From positions 1 through 48,792 of the forward strand of contig JAEUWP010000203.1 of assembly GCA_018524725.1 (NCBI GenBank): a stretch of 48,792 bases of DNA, in the 5' to 3' direction. Source of the DNA: Podaxis mareebaensis. Its lineage: Eukaryota; Basidiomycota; Agaricomycetes; Agaricales; Agaricaceae. This document shows, one piece after another, positions 11,104 through 22,408 of this stretch. The translations under genes and the position numbers were made by a program. The notes under the pieces were generated by a model, which worked only from the letters and a program-made list of their open reading frames with translations, was not told the DNA's origin and did not search any database. Position 1 is the stretch's first letter; each line of letters starts with the position of its first letter.

Positions 11104-12768
11104 TTAGTTCTGGTAAAATCCACGCATATCCCAAGAAACAGCAACCCCATCGATCTTCCTATTCAACCTAAACGCCGCAAGATTGGCCGCTCGCACAAAG
11201 AGCGTCCCATCAATCTTTTCCGCACCCTTCAACTCACGGTCCTTGAAATATCCCGCCTCACGGTTCCCATAAGTCTGTGCGTAATGCGACAGGGTGCGCT
11301 GAAGCTTAGACAGATGATCATCTGGGGAAACTATCGCCTCCTGGATGATTTGTGCCCATGGATTCGGGGAGTTTGCGCTAGTGGCTGGAATATCGAGCAT
11401 GGGCCCCGTGAGAGGAGTGGAGGTTGTGGTGGTGAGTGATTTGAGCGCGGCAGTTTCTTGGAAGAAGGTTTCGACGTCCAGTTGAGGCTTTCCGCGACCG
11501 ACGAACAAGACAAGACAGACACCAACATAGCTGCGGAGCAGCAGCTCTTGAGGCTTGGGCTTCAGATGGAGAAGAAGACTGGAGAGGAACATGGAAGACG
11601 TGACCAGGTGCATGCTACGGAAATCAATCTAGAATCCATTAGAGTTGTTGCCTATCGCTCACTGGAAAAAGTCAGCATTGAATAGCCCTTGTTCCTTGCT
11701 CGTCAATCCAGGCACCGCATACATCAGTGTAACAAACCACACGACCTCCTCCAACGTCTTCCTCAGCCCTTCTTTTGTCGAAAGGTCCGGAGACCAAGCC
11801 TCAACATGCTTCAACAACTTTTCGCCAAACTGGCGAAGAGATGTAGGGTACACTTGCAAGTGCTGATCCGTAGCTTCCAAGCCAGGGATCTCAGGATCAG
11901 CGAGAACGCGAGCGAGGAGGTTGAGCACACTAGGGGTAGAGTCGGGCTTCGCCTCTTGAACATCCTTGAACCAAGACACTGGGATGACTGGGCTTGCCCT
12001 TGCCAAATGGACAGCGCATTGCGCGAGACCCGCAAGCATGGAGTGTCAGCCTCCCATTCAGCGAAGATATCAAGAATTAAGTCACCTTGTACGATCATAC
12101 CGGGGAGGTTAAACTCAAACCCATATCCAACGTGAATCAACGGGTGGATGAGGGCGTCGTGGAACCTGCTTAACATTTCCACTTGCTTGGTATTACCCTC
12201 TGGGAAATTGGCTATATTGGAGAAGACGTATTCCTCAACGACCCCGGCAGGTCCAAGGGCTGCCAGTTCGCCGGTGAAAAATGCGAGGCAGGCGTCATAG
12301 TAGCTATATGAATATTTTAGCAACAATGAATACGGTGTCGCCAAACTATACGTACTCCGCATCGCCAAGGTGTTCGGTCCAGTTATCTTTGGTGATAGGG
12401 CCAGGAGAGGCAAATGTAGGTTGTTGATAACGGCTGTGTTCGGCATACGCAGCCTTTATGACATCGGAGTCCGCGCCGAGATACCACAAGGCAAGAACCG
12501 TATGAGCTGTATGACTGGACAACAAACGAAGGATTAGGGCCCTAGCGTAACATGGGTCAGATGACGTGGAGACGTACTTGTGGAATCTGCGCTCGTTGAC
12601 GAAACAGTGCCAGCGTTTATGATTATCCTGCAAGGCCTCTCGCAAGGCCGCAGTGCTGGCGGGCGTGGCTCCAGGCAAAGGTTTCGGGATCGGAAGCTCC
12701 AATGATTGAAGAGGCTTCGGAGCTGGGAACAAGTTGACGGCCTCATTCTGGTTGTATTGGGACGCCAT
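11104..12768 (-). CDS. Questin oxidase-like protein (DUF4243/AflY family), paralogue A3
   Basis: Same architecture as A1 and A2, starting MASQYNQNEAVNLF. Landmarks: DNHKRWHCFVNERRFHK, HTVLALWYLGADSDVIKAAY, DNWTEHLGDAEY, YYDACLAFFTGELAALGPAG, HPLIHVGYGFEFNLPGM, GLAQCAVHLARASPVIPVSW, LNLLARVLADPEIPGL, FNADFFQ, and the C-terminal DGTLFVRAANLAAF block. The frame appears intact. The C of YYDACLAFF replaces the A-Y of the other copies, and the segment after GLAQCAVH differs most. It is the first gene of the array in reading direction. Function as for A1; substrate unknown. Confidence 0.86.
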
Positions 12769-12874
12769 TTCGCGGGGATACAAGCTCGAGAATAATTTTA
12801 ATAAGTAGTTGGGTTGGTGTGGGCGAAAGTAGACCTGTTTCTTGTGAAATTCGATCCTCTATTGTGGTGGGATC

Positions 12875-12882
12875 TATATATA
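12875..12882 (-). promoter_or_regulatory. TATA box of A3
   Basis: TATATATA about 107 bp upstream of the A3 start, conserved with A1 and A2. Confidence 0.6.
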
Positions 12883-13565
12883 CGCATGGGGGCCCTGTAA
12901 CGGATGAGATCTGCTTTGAGGGATTACGATAGGAATTAACAATTCATGAAGAATGATCTGCTGATTACCAACGCACCCCAAGCTCTCGTGAACGGAATTA
13001 CCAAGTTCTTTCAGATTTTGGGGCTATTCCGCGAAGAAGACGGTGTACATTAGTCATGGGCTTACACGGGTGTGGGACTTGTGTTCCTCAGATCCAAAAG
13101 GGCGATGCGCTTCGGCGCTGAACGTCGGACGAAGGTAGGATGGGATGAATATATACGACCTTTTAAAGCCTTGAGCATACGTCATGCGTTCGACGCAGGT
13201 GTTGGGAGAGTCAAATCGGCGATTTATGAAGGGGATCTTTCGTGCTGCATATCCCCCACAGGTGGTCAAACCCATTGTTGAACGTGTAGAGCCAGGTTAG
13301 AAAGCGGGGCGCAACACTAAATGCAGTATCTTCCCACTGGTAGTCGAACATGTTGGTCGATATTTGGAGATCAAGCTTCAAGGCACCGGATCAGATTAAC
13401 AACCTCGATCAAGTCCTATCGGAGTGGTCGGTTTTGAGGGACCCGGGTCTCTGCGACAGCTTCGTCGAAGGCAGCCTTAGATAATCGTGGCGCAATAATA
13501 TTTCCATGGCAAAGGATGATCATAATTCGGCTGTGTTGACCGGTGGCAATGACCAGACTAGTCCT

Positions 13566-14484
13566 GAAGGGTTCTTTTTTTTTTTTTTTGCGCGGAATGG
13601 GCCGTCCTCAGTTCTCCGAATGCTAAGTAGTAGATTCTCATGTCTCTTCGATGGGACGAAAGTATGGAGTCTTCGGTGCAAGATTAGCGTGAAGAGGTTT
13701 AGAAGGACTTTGAAGTTCTGGATGCTCAGACTCGTGATCTTGTGGTAGTGAACTGACCCACGGGGGCGCGCTTGAGCCATCGCAACTGTCCTCAACGATG
13801 CTTACATCGGCGCTTCTTCCGTGTAGATGCATGCACTTAACACACAGTGGAGCTATTGAACAACTTCTATATTCTTTCCAATGGGTTATAGTAGCGTCCT
13901 TTGAGTTCACTTTGCTACTTACGAGACATACTCTACTCTCTCAGGCACTCATCTATGATATCCACGATAACCATGATACATTCGCCTTTTTGCGTGCGAC
14001 GATTGATAAGCATGCAGGAAACGACCAACGGTCGATCAGTGTGGAATCTGGACTGGATGTATGCAAAAGCCGCGAAAATGGAAGGTACAGATTGCTTCCT
14101 GTGTCGTGATGGTGAAGCTGGAGCAATGGTACGATTTGACACAGCACGGAATACAGTAGTGGGTTGGTGTGGTGGGTCTGTGACAAATGTGGGCTGATTT
14201 CTAGGCAGCATGCGAAAGAGCACACGACAATGGTGGCTTGTCGACGGAATTAACGCACCTCGGCTCACCTAGACTGCCATTAAATATTAACGGATGTCAA
14301 CAAGTTGGGGGGTAAGCGATCACGTGTACAACAAGTCCAGAAATAACCTCACGCCACATTCATGAATTTACTGAATATAAATAAAAAGTCGTTTCTTCCC
14401 TTATTTCCCAGGCCTACTTGCTTCCTCCCCTCTCAAATATTTTCTCCTCAGCGCTGACCATCACTTAGCGTGAGGTCCACCGTC
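13566..14484. other. Intergenic: T-run, then upstream region of ERG25
   Basis: A run of T at about 13573-13589 marks the end of the repeated segments. No gene is recognised up to the ERG25 start; open frames here are short and show no familiar motif. The last 150 bp contain an E-box (14319-14326) and a CT-rich tract typical of fungal core promoters. Confidence 0.5.
14319..14326 (+). promoter_or_regulatory. E-box ATCACGTG upstream of ERG25
   Basis: ATCACGTG lies 159 bp upstream of the ERG25 start. Fungal SREBP (Sre1) homologues control ERG25 and can bind E-box or ATCAC-type sites, so a regulatory role is plausible. A single 8-bp match is weak evidence; the same word also occurs at 22512. Confidence 0.3.
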
Positions 14485-15725
14485 ATGAGTTTCCTGAATG
14501 CTACTTCGGCCGCTGGCCTTAACCCAGCTGAACAACTCTACCAAGGCACAGATTACGCTTCGCTCAATTGGTTCGAGCAGCAATGGATGGCCTGGTACAT
14601 TTGGATCGGCAACCCCATCATTGCTACTGGCCTTATGAGCTTCCTTCTTCACGAGGTTAGGGTCCTTTCTACTTTTTCGGTTCTCATCGAGTTACTGACG
14701 TTGTGTAGATTGTTTATTTCGGTCGCTGCGTACCCTGGATCATAATCGACGCTATTCCCTACTTCCGCAAGTGGAAGCTACAGCCCAACAAGATCCCAAC
14801 TCCGAAGGAGCAATGGGAGTGTACGAAGCAGGTCCTTTTCTCTCACTTCACGATCGAACTCCCTGCAGTAAGTTCTTGTGATATTCTGGTTTTGACATTG
14901 GCTAACTTTTTCTTGTTAGATTTGGTTGTTCCATCCCCTCGCTGAGTCGGTTGGCATGTCTACTTGGCAGGTTCCCTTCCCTTCTTTGAAGGCTATGGCT
15001 CCCCAAGTATTCTTCTTTTTCTTCTTTGAGGATCTCTTCCACTTCCTTGGTGAGTTCCGCCCCTGTCTACCTATTTTTCATTAGACGCTGGCTAATGCCG
15101 CGTGATTAGCTCACCAAGCGCTCCATACTGGTGTCCTCTATAAGCATATCCACAAACTCCACCACAAGTACTCCGCACCCTTTGGCCTTGCTGCCGAATA
15201 TGCCCATCCGGCTGAGGTCTTCATTCTCGGAACTGGTACCCTCGCCGGCCCCATTCTGTACTGTGCTTTCGCTCGTGACCTCCACATCGTGACCGTCTAC
15301 GTTTGGATTGTTTTGAGGTTGTTCCAAGCTATTGACGCCCACAGCGGATATGGTACGTTTCATGCTCATTACTTCAAGCAAGACAGAAATTCATCGCTTC
15401 TTCCCCGTCAGATTTCCCCTGGTCTCTCCAACATATCATTCCCTTCTGGTCTGGCGCCGACCACCACGACTTCCACCATATGGCTTTCACCAACAACTAC
15501 TCTACCTCCTTCCGCTGGTGGGACTGGCTCTGTGGTACCGATACCAAGTACAGGGAGTACAAGAAGAAGGTCGAGGCTGCCAAAGCTGCGATGAAAAACG
15601 CCACTAAGGAGCAGCAGGATGCTATTGAGCGCAAACTGATGGATGAGGTTGAGAAGGAGGGCATTAAAGCCGAGGCTGAGGCTGAAGCTCGGGGCACCTT
15701 TGGTCTCAAAGCCAAAGTCCAATAA
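14485..15725 (+). CDS. ERG25: C-4 methylsterol oxidase (ERG25)
   Basis: Exons 14485-14655, 14709-14867, 14920-15049, 15110-15352 and 15412-15725 join to 338 residues. This ER membrane di-iron enzyme performs the first oxidations in removing the two C-4 methyl groups of 4,4-dimethyl sterols in ergosterol synthesis. The three histidine clusters of the fatty acid hydroxylase superfamily are present: HQALH, HKLHH and HHDFHH. The order [10 protein letters not shown], then HQALH, then [19 protein letters not shown] is typical of the family. Hydrophobic segments lie at residues about 35-55, 65-75 and across the Phe-rich stretch. A charged tail ([15 protein letters not shown]) closes the protein. I used the ATG of [11 protein letters not shown]; no better upstream ATG is in frame. 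All introns are 50-60 nt. Confidence 0.97.
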
Positions 15726-15928
15726 ATGATGACATTCTGCATAGACGATAATGACATCTCTTCTGGTTTCTATGGCGCTAAAGTTATTTGTATATCCTTG
15801 TCGTTAATGGATTATTTATAATGATGATGACATGATAGCTCGAGCTTTGACAGGAGATTATGGAATGTGCTAGGTTTAAGTGATCGATGCTGGAGCGTAT
15901 TATAAGTACTTTCCCTCGCTCCCGTACC

Positions 15929-17275
15929 ATGACTACCCTCACAAACGGGCAGAGGCTAGCGCGGACACGCATGCTCCTTGACGACCTCATTTTCCAAGTC
16001 GAGAACGATCGCAGCAGACTGAACAACGCAGCAACCTCAATGGGTAAAATCCTCAGTACGCAAGCTGTATTCCGAGCCCCTCCATCGATCTATCCCATCC
16101 TCCCCACGGAAATTATCGACAACATCTGCCAGAAACTCGCACTGCGCGACCTCGCAACCCTCGCACGAAGCAACAGTGCACTAAATGCCGTGGGCACAAG
16201 AAGATTATACCATACAATTAATGCGGAGCTGCACCCTGCCCGACTCCTCCGATGCATGATGACGCTCGATCGCAGCACGGATTTACCGTTGCTCGTGAGG
16301 ACTTTTGAGGTTAACCTGATAAACCATACCCCAACGAGGACATACTACCTGCTCCTGGAGAGGGTGTTGAAGAAGATGATACACCTAACGACGTTGGTCA
16401 TCGAACTCCCCAAACGACACTCACCCACCTGGGTACTCCCCATGCCGCCACCGCCGTCCGCGCACTCCTCGTCCCAGTCCCCCTCGCCTCAGATATTCCG
16501 ACTACGCTCACTTACAACTTCAATGCACTGCAAACCCCCCCTCGCGCGGTTCCTCGACTCCCAACCCGAAATCACCGAACTCACACTCAGAGGCATAAAC
16601 TCAGACTCATCCAACCCACTCTACCCTTTCATAACCACCCTATTCCACTCCGTCGGCGCACTATCTCCCGACAACCCCTTTTCGGCAGCCCTCACAACCC
16701 GCCCAAGCCAATTCACCCTCCTCCCAACATCCTTACCCAAACTATCCCACTTCAACGCTATCCACGCCGGACCAACCATTATCCGAGATGTAATCACATC
16801 TAGACCCGTAACACACATGTCGATACCGCTCTTCCCCCCACATACCATGGATACGCTATCCGCGCTGTCAATGGCGTCGAAGCCGCTTGCGAGACTCAGT
16901 GTCATGTCCTTTGATCCTACCGCGCCACATTTCCTGTTTCATGAGCTGTCCTCGAGGTTTTCGGACCTTGAAGCTTTGCATATCGTGGTGCTCATGGCAG
17001 AGGTCACGGCGACGATGCTTTTGGATTGGGGCCAGTTTTTGGTTGGGTTCAGGAGGTTGCGGTATATCACTTTTATGGCTGCGTTGGGAGGCGATGAGGA
17101 CGGCGGTGAAGGGAAAGAGGAAATAGATGAGCGCAAAATTGCCAAGGTTTGGCATTCATCGTGTCCGACTCTCAAGACCATTATATTGCCGCAAGGTAAG
17201 GTGTGGTTTGAGGGGAGTAATGAAGGCGGGAATGCAGATGGGGATTGGAAGTGTTTGAATTGGGAAGATGATTGA
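15929..17275 (+). CDS. F-box-like domain protein
   Basis: Intronless frame of 448 residues from MTTLTNGQRL. I chose this ATG because its context (ACCATGA) is better than that of an in-frame ATG at 15887. An N-terminal helical stretch (LLDDLIFQVENDRSRLNNAA) precedes an F-box-like motif at about residues 54-85: IYPILPTEIIDNICQKLALR, then DLATLARSNSALN. The rest is leucine-rich and resembles the variable substrate-recognition half of agaricomycete F-box proteins, though I cannot assign repeats. Such proteins usually link a target to an SCF ubiquitin ligase through Skp1. It starts about 200 bp after ERG25 on the same strand. The target is unknown. Confidence 0.7.
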   Translation: MTTLTNGQRLARTRMLLDDLIFQVENDRSRLNNAATSMGKILSTQAVFRAPPSIYPILPTEIIDNICQKLALRDLATLARSNSALNAVGTRRLYHTINAELHPARLLRCMMTLDRSTDLPLLVRTFEVNLINHTPTRTYYLLLERVLKKMIHLTTLVIELPKRHSPTWVLPMPPPPSAHSSSQSPSPQIFRLRSLTTSMHCKPPLARFLDSQPEITELTLRGINSDSSNPLYPFITTLFHSVGALSPDNPFSAALTTRPSQFTLLPTSLPKLSHFNAIHAGPTIIRDVITSRPVTHMSIPLFPPHTMDTLSALSMASKPLARLSVMSFDPTAPHFLFHELSSRFSDLEALHIVVLMAEVTATMLLDWGQFLVGFRRLRYITFMAALGGDEDGGEGKEEIDERKIAKVWHSSCPTLKTIILPQGKVWFEGSNEGGNADGDWKCLNWEDD

Positions 17276-17606
17276 CTAGATTATTGGATCACCTACGCTG
17301 GCACATACATGGGAGGAGAATGGTAGAACATATGTACCTAATTATTTACTAGATGTGTATACAGTTGGAATGGCGTGGTTGCAAAGGATAAACAAGGGTA
17401 TCTATCTATTTCATCAACTAGTCGAATGTTAATGTGTCCCAGAGCGAAATAGCTATGTGTAGGAGGTCATAACACCTCAAGAATCAGCGATCAGCCAGGT
17501 TTGACAACAATGGAACCGTATCCACATATCACGGATACGGCAGAAAACCCGAAGAGAGTTCGGACTTCCGTAGCAAGGGAGGGGAACAGAGAACTGGGGA
17601 TCAGGT

Positions 17607-20146
17607 TTAGAGCTGGGATGGCTCCGGCCTGGGTTTCTCAGACTTTTCATGCATGCTCGGCTCACTGCTCGAATCACGCCCCTCCTCCACCGGCATATCT
17701 TCTTGATTCGTCCGCCCAAGGAGCTTCCGAATCCAATAGGGTAGGATACTCCCAGGCGGGATAACCCATTCTCCAGAATCTTCGTAGTTGGGAGGAACGA
17801 TTCTGCCTCCGGAGATTTTGAGAAGGAGGAGAGGGACGCCGTTGAGGACGATGTAGGAGCAAATGCCTGCGATGACACCGTATGCGATGCTGTAGTGGGA
17901 TGTGATGAGCAAGGATGCATGACTATGGTTTCGGAGAGGGTTGACGTACTTGTAGGTTAGGGGAATGACGAGAAGCGTTAGAAAAGCTGGGACGGCGTCG
18001 CCGAGGTAGTCCCAGTTGATCTCAAGGACGCTAGGGAGAGTAGATTAGCGTATAGGCACAGTAGTTGGGAGGAATCGACATACTTGCGGATCATAAGAGA
18101 ACCGACAATTGTCAGAGCACCTCCAGTAGCCCACGAGGGAATCGAAGCAAAAATCGGCGAAAAGAAAATGGAAACGAAGAAGGCGATGCCAGTAGTCATA
18201 GCCGTGAGACCGGTCTTTCCACCCTCTGGTTTTTGCGAATGTGAGAGAGGATAGCACGCAGAATGAGAGACACATACCGCTGATTCCAGTCGCACTCTCA
18301 ACGTAAGCAGTTACTGGACTCGTGCCCATTAGCGCGCCGATACTGATGCTGAAGGCGTCCACGCAGTAAGCAATTGTTGAGTTTTCGAAATCCAGCGTCA
18401 CAGGATCGCGGAGACCGGCGAACTTGGCCATGGAGTAAAGAGTGCCGGTGGTATCTATAGAAGACCTTCATTCTCGCGGTTCATGCATCACATAGATTTT
18501 GGGACGTACCGAGGATATCAACATAGAGGAAGGTGATAAGGGCATACCAAACGCGACCTTTGTTGTAAGCATACTGAGAGTGTACTGAGTATATGAAAGC
18601 CTTTGAGTTAGAAAATGAGCTCACATCGATGGCATTACCGATCTTGTCGATACTGTGGAAGGTGACAACTTTTTTGAAGAAGTTGAACCTCTCATCACCC
18701 AACTCCGTGTGGGGGAAGTAGGTAACCGACGTTGGACGTGGCCAGGAGATAATAGCCACCAAGAAGATACCAATGAGAATCGCGCCACGAACTCGATAGA
18801 GCATCATTAAGACGGTGCAAATGCTACAAACCAAGGTCGGTGATTCTATTTGGTGCGCTTCAGGAATAAGGATAGGGGTTACTCACCCTCCGACGAAGAT
18901 GCCGAGCCACATGGTGGGGCTGCGAAGGACACCAGATTTACAGTAATTCGCCATATCCGCGCTAATGTAATCTGTAGTTTGTACATGAGGATATTGCTCC
19001 GGGATCAGCCTGGCCAATGCTTACTGTCAGGTGTGCATCCTCCGAGTCCAACAAGGTTGACCGTATCTCCTCCGATAACCCCAAGTCCATTGCCCGCTGA
19101 ATTTGGCGTGAGATGGATGAACAAATTTGTTATTTTTTACGAGGACTCACACAGCCCGATGAAACTGGAGTCAAAGATAAGCTATATTTAACAACAAGTT
19201 GGATATATGAAGGCTTACGCGATGAAGAGACCGATCCCCGCGCCAACGGCCAGTACGAGGGACTGGGGCATAATACGCACGAGCCACTGCCGGAGCCCGA
19301 TTAGAGAAAGTGCCAGGAATATCCATCTACCAGCGAACAGAATCAGTTATAATCCCATATTCAGAATGGGGTAATCCGCTTTACCCCTCCAGGAAGACAG
19401 CCGCAAGAGCTTGACGATAGGAGATGATGCCAGATCCATGGAAACCCACGACAGAGTAAGTGAACTAAGGAGTGGGTTCATTAGTACGACGCGATGGGAA
19501 TACTATTGCCAATATAAATTGCTCACGTAGGCGTTCAGACCCAAACCGGGGGCGAGCCCTACCGGAAGGTTGGCGAGAAGTCCCATCAGGAATGAAGAGA
19601 AGGCGGCGATCGCCGCAGTGGTGGTGATTAGGTCTTGGCGGACTTCGTTCTTACAAAAGAGGTACGTTGGGTCGCTGACGCATAGGTCGTCTCTTGTACA
19701 GACACAGGTTCCTCCAGAATCGGAAAGAATTGAAGCGTTGACAGATATCTGACAAGGACGTTGTGATAAGCGATGACATGGGATTGCCAAGGGGAACTTG
19801 GAAGCGAGAGACATACAATGTAAGCCATGGCTGCCTGTGAACCGTTGTGAACAGGAGAAGAGTGGTGGAAGTTGAGGTGGGCTCACCCATGTCGTTAGGC
19901 CTGCGCGTATTTCTGTCTGTGAATGTCGGGCAAGGTCAGCTAACCAAAATCAATGGGGAGCTGGGAGTGACGCACCGTAAAGCGGGAACCAACGCGCTCC
20001 TTTGGTTTTCCACATCCTTCCAGTAAAAACCACCTTCCAACAAACGACCGGGCGACCTGAGATAGATAGCATGTAAATTTTCTGGACTCGGGATGGCAAG
20101 GTGGGTGTGTTACCGCGTCGTTGAGTTTGGAGAAGATGGCGACCAT
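17607..20146 (-). CDS. azgA: AzgA-type purine (hypoxanthine/adenine/guanine) permease
   Basis: Multi-exon gene. It starts MVAIFSKLNDAV and joins in frame to ARSFVGRWFLLEGCGKPKER, then TEIRAGLTTW. Following exons carry NASILSDSGGTCVC, LLANLPVGLAPGLGLNAY, FTYSVVGFHGSGIISYRQAL, IGLRQWLVRIMPQSL, LITFLYVDILDTTGTLYSMA, MGTSPVTAYVESATGIS and GGKTGLTA, and the protein ends EKPRPEPSQL. The GTSPVTAYVESATGISEGG block and DTTGTLYSMA are hallmarks of the AzgA branch of nucleobase-cation symporters at the plasma membrane. Many hydrophobic segments are evident. It is convergent with the F-box gene and divergent from the SDR gene. Exact borders of some small exons (around 19160-19340) were not fixed. Confidence 0.93.
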
Positions 20147-21168
20147 GGGGATTGAAAAGAGACGTCCAGGCCGACTGGACAGAGAAGGTTAGGTGAGCAA
20201 CGGGGAAAGCGAGGAAGACTTGGCGATAAGATATATAGGTATCCGATTAGCCATTCCCTCTGCTTATTTTTTTGCGAGATCGGATGGGTGTTGTTGGTTC
20301 GGTCAGGAACAATCAATTCCGCTGTTTGTGATCCACATCCACATGCTTTCCGCCACAATCCGCCATCAGCCCGGCTACATCTTCCGTCTGTCCGCTTTCG
20401 CGTCCCTCTCCTCTGGGCTGAGGACAAATTTCGAGGATTACTTCCACTGATAACTTATCCAGCGATTCTTGCTACAGCCTACAAGGTAACTCCTACTCTT
20501 TCCTGCCGCTTATATTCAAACCCGGAGTTGTTTTGGACCCTTCCGGACGTCGCTTAATCCCATTTAATTGACCATATCCCACCCCGTCTCATGGTGCCAG
20601 TTATCCCCAGTTATTCCTTCTTTCCGAGCGTTAATCCTATATTAATATTGTCCTGACCGGCCTTTTCGAAGTCTCTCGTTGACGTGAACCCTGCGAGAGT
20701 CGTGATGATGCACCACATGCCGCTACTTATCAACTGAAGCTTGTCGTGGCAACGCCATGATAAGGAGTACAGGCTCGTGCTATTCTAACCGTTTTTGCAT
20801 TTGGTAATTGTACACGATACTATGGCGAGACGTACTTTTGCAATGTTAAACACCGAATTCTGTCTAGATTCGGTATCTCCCTGGTCCTTCAAATTCGTTG
20901 ATACGGCATCGGGGCTGACGAAGCAACGTCATCTCAGTGTCATCTTTCCTCCCTTGCCCGGCGCCCAACCGTGCCAGCTGTAACCGTCTACAAACATCAG
21001 AGTCACTAAGGAGGAAGGAATTGTGGTGCTGATATTTATGGTCTTCTTCCTACTCGCGTGATCAGGGGTGTTGTGGTCATGTAATATCCAACACGGGTAG
21101 GAACTTGTGGTGATGTCGATGAATGACGTCCATCGATTCACACAACTCTCCTTCTATAAACCACGAAC
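20147..21168. other. Divergent promoter region between azgA and the SDR gene
   Basis: No gene recognised. GATAAG-type words occur at about 20224 and 20759 and TTATC words at about 20453 and 20728. Fungal purine permeases such as Aspergillus azgA are under GATA-factor nitrogen control, so these could be functional, but such short words are common by chance. Confidence 0.4.
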
Positions 21169-22408
21169 ATGTCTTCGCAAGACTCTGACTCGTTGAAAGG
21201 AAAGCTTGCTCTGATCACTGGTTGCACGTACGTTTATTTTGTCTGCGTTCCATGGAGATTGTGACACTGATCAGTGAAACATGTGCCACAGGGGGGGTAT
21301 TGGGTATGCAACGGCATTAGCCCTTGCCCGCCGCGGATGTTCCATTGCAGTTCATTATAACACCGCGGAAAGGAAGGCGAAAGAGCTACTTTCGGAGTTG
21401 GAAGGGTATCCTGGCGTCCAAGCTGCTGTGTTTCAAGCCGATCTCTCGAATTACGAAGGTGTACGCAAGCTACATACGGATGTCGTAAAGACACTTGGAA
21501 ACCCGGATGTCTTGTTCAACAACGCAGGTGTCCTGAATGGTGTCATTGGGCCGAGTGGCAATATTCAGGACGTTAGCGTGGAAACTTTTGAGGCGACTTG
21601 GAGAACGAACACTGGTACTGCATTCTTGGTCAGTAACGCGGATAATGAAGAAGGCAGATTCATTGTCTAACGTAGTCACAGCTGACGCAGCTGTGTTTGC
21701 CCAGTATGGAGGAAAAGAAGTGGGGCCGGATAGTATTCAATTCAAGGTATTGTATTCCCAAAATCACCTGATTGGTCACTCCTGCTGAGCACTGTAAACG
21801 CAGCGTCGCGGCAGGTTAAGATTGAACCCCAAAAGTATCAGGGAGCGTTTGCACTAAGCAAAGAATGCAGGTACTGGCGGAGTAATAGGTCCACATTACG
21901 CGTCCTCCAAGTCGGCAATGCACGGCCTTCTCCATTGGATTGCAAATAGGTACGCTAAAGACGGAATAGTGAGCGCTTGCAATTGGTTGGTGTTGCCTCT
22001 CGGTTGACCGTTATCTACAGACTTGCAATGCTGTTGCACCAGCACTCATAACCGGTCTGTGTCGTTCTCCCCTTTGCGCTGGATTGAACTTCTTTGACAT
22101 GTGTAGCAGAGACGAACATGATGTCGAACCCGTCCGAGGAGTTGCGGGTGAGCATAACTGCCTGTTGCTATATTTAAAACGGGGTTACTTCGTATGGGCT
22201 GCAGCGACTGACTTCTGTGTAGGGAAGAATTCCTGTAGGCCGCTTTGGACGTCCCGAAGAGATAGCTTCTGTAGTGGAGATGCTTGTGACGAACGGTTAT
22301 ATGACCAACAAGGTGTGTTTCAAGATGCTTCAGTTGTGGAGGACCGTTGACACCAGAGTGGAATAGATCATCGTTGCGGACGGTGGTTGGACTGCTTCCG
22401 CTTTCTGA
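21169..22408 (+). CDS. Short-chain dehydrogenase/reductase (FabG-like SDR)
   Basis: Nine exons: 21169-21227, 21292-21628, 21682-21746, 21804-21814, 21871-21968, 22021-22054, 22107-22147, 22223-22312 and 22367-22408, giving 258 residues in frame. The fold is classical SDR: nucleotide-binding TGCTGGIGYA near residue 17, NNAG, the active-site serine in NSSVAAGTGG, YASSK carrying the Tyr and Lys, and the C-terminal IIVADGGWTASAF typical of 3-oxoacyl-ACP reductase-like members. The fourth exon is only 11 nt and is needed to keep the SSVAAG block. Cofactor is likely NAD(P)H; substrate unknown. It is divergent from azgA with about 1 kb between them. Confidence 0.92.

Larger units (their letters stand above)
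10931..13565. repeat. Segmental duplication unit 3 (A3 gene + partial spacer)
   Basis: Third homologous segment, again opening with GGGCGGGCCTTATGTGGGA, followed by A3, its promoter and part of the spacer. Homology fades just before a run of T at about 13573. No B gene follows, so this is the shortest unit. Confidence 0.83.

Noticed and set aside
13573..13589. Poly-T run as the tail of a retroposed copy
   Set aside because: No matching gene body or target duplication flanks it; it only coincides with the end of the third duplicated segment.
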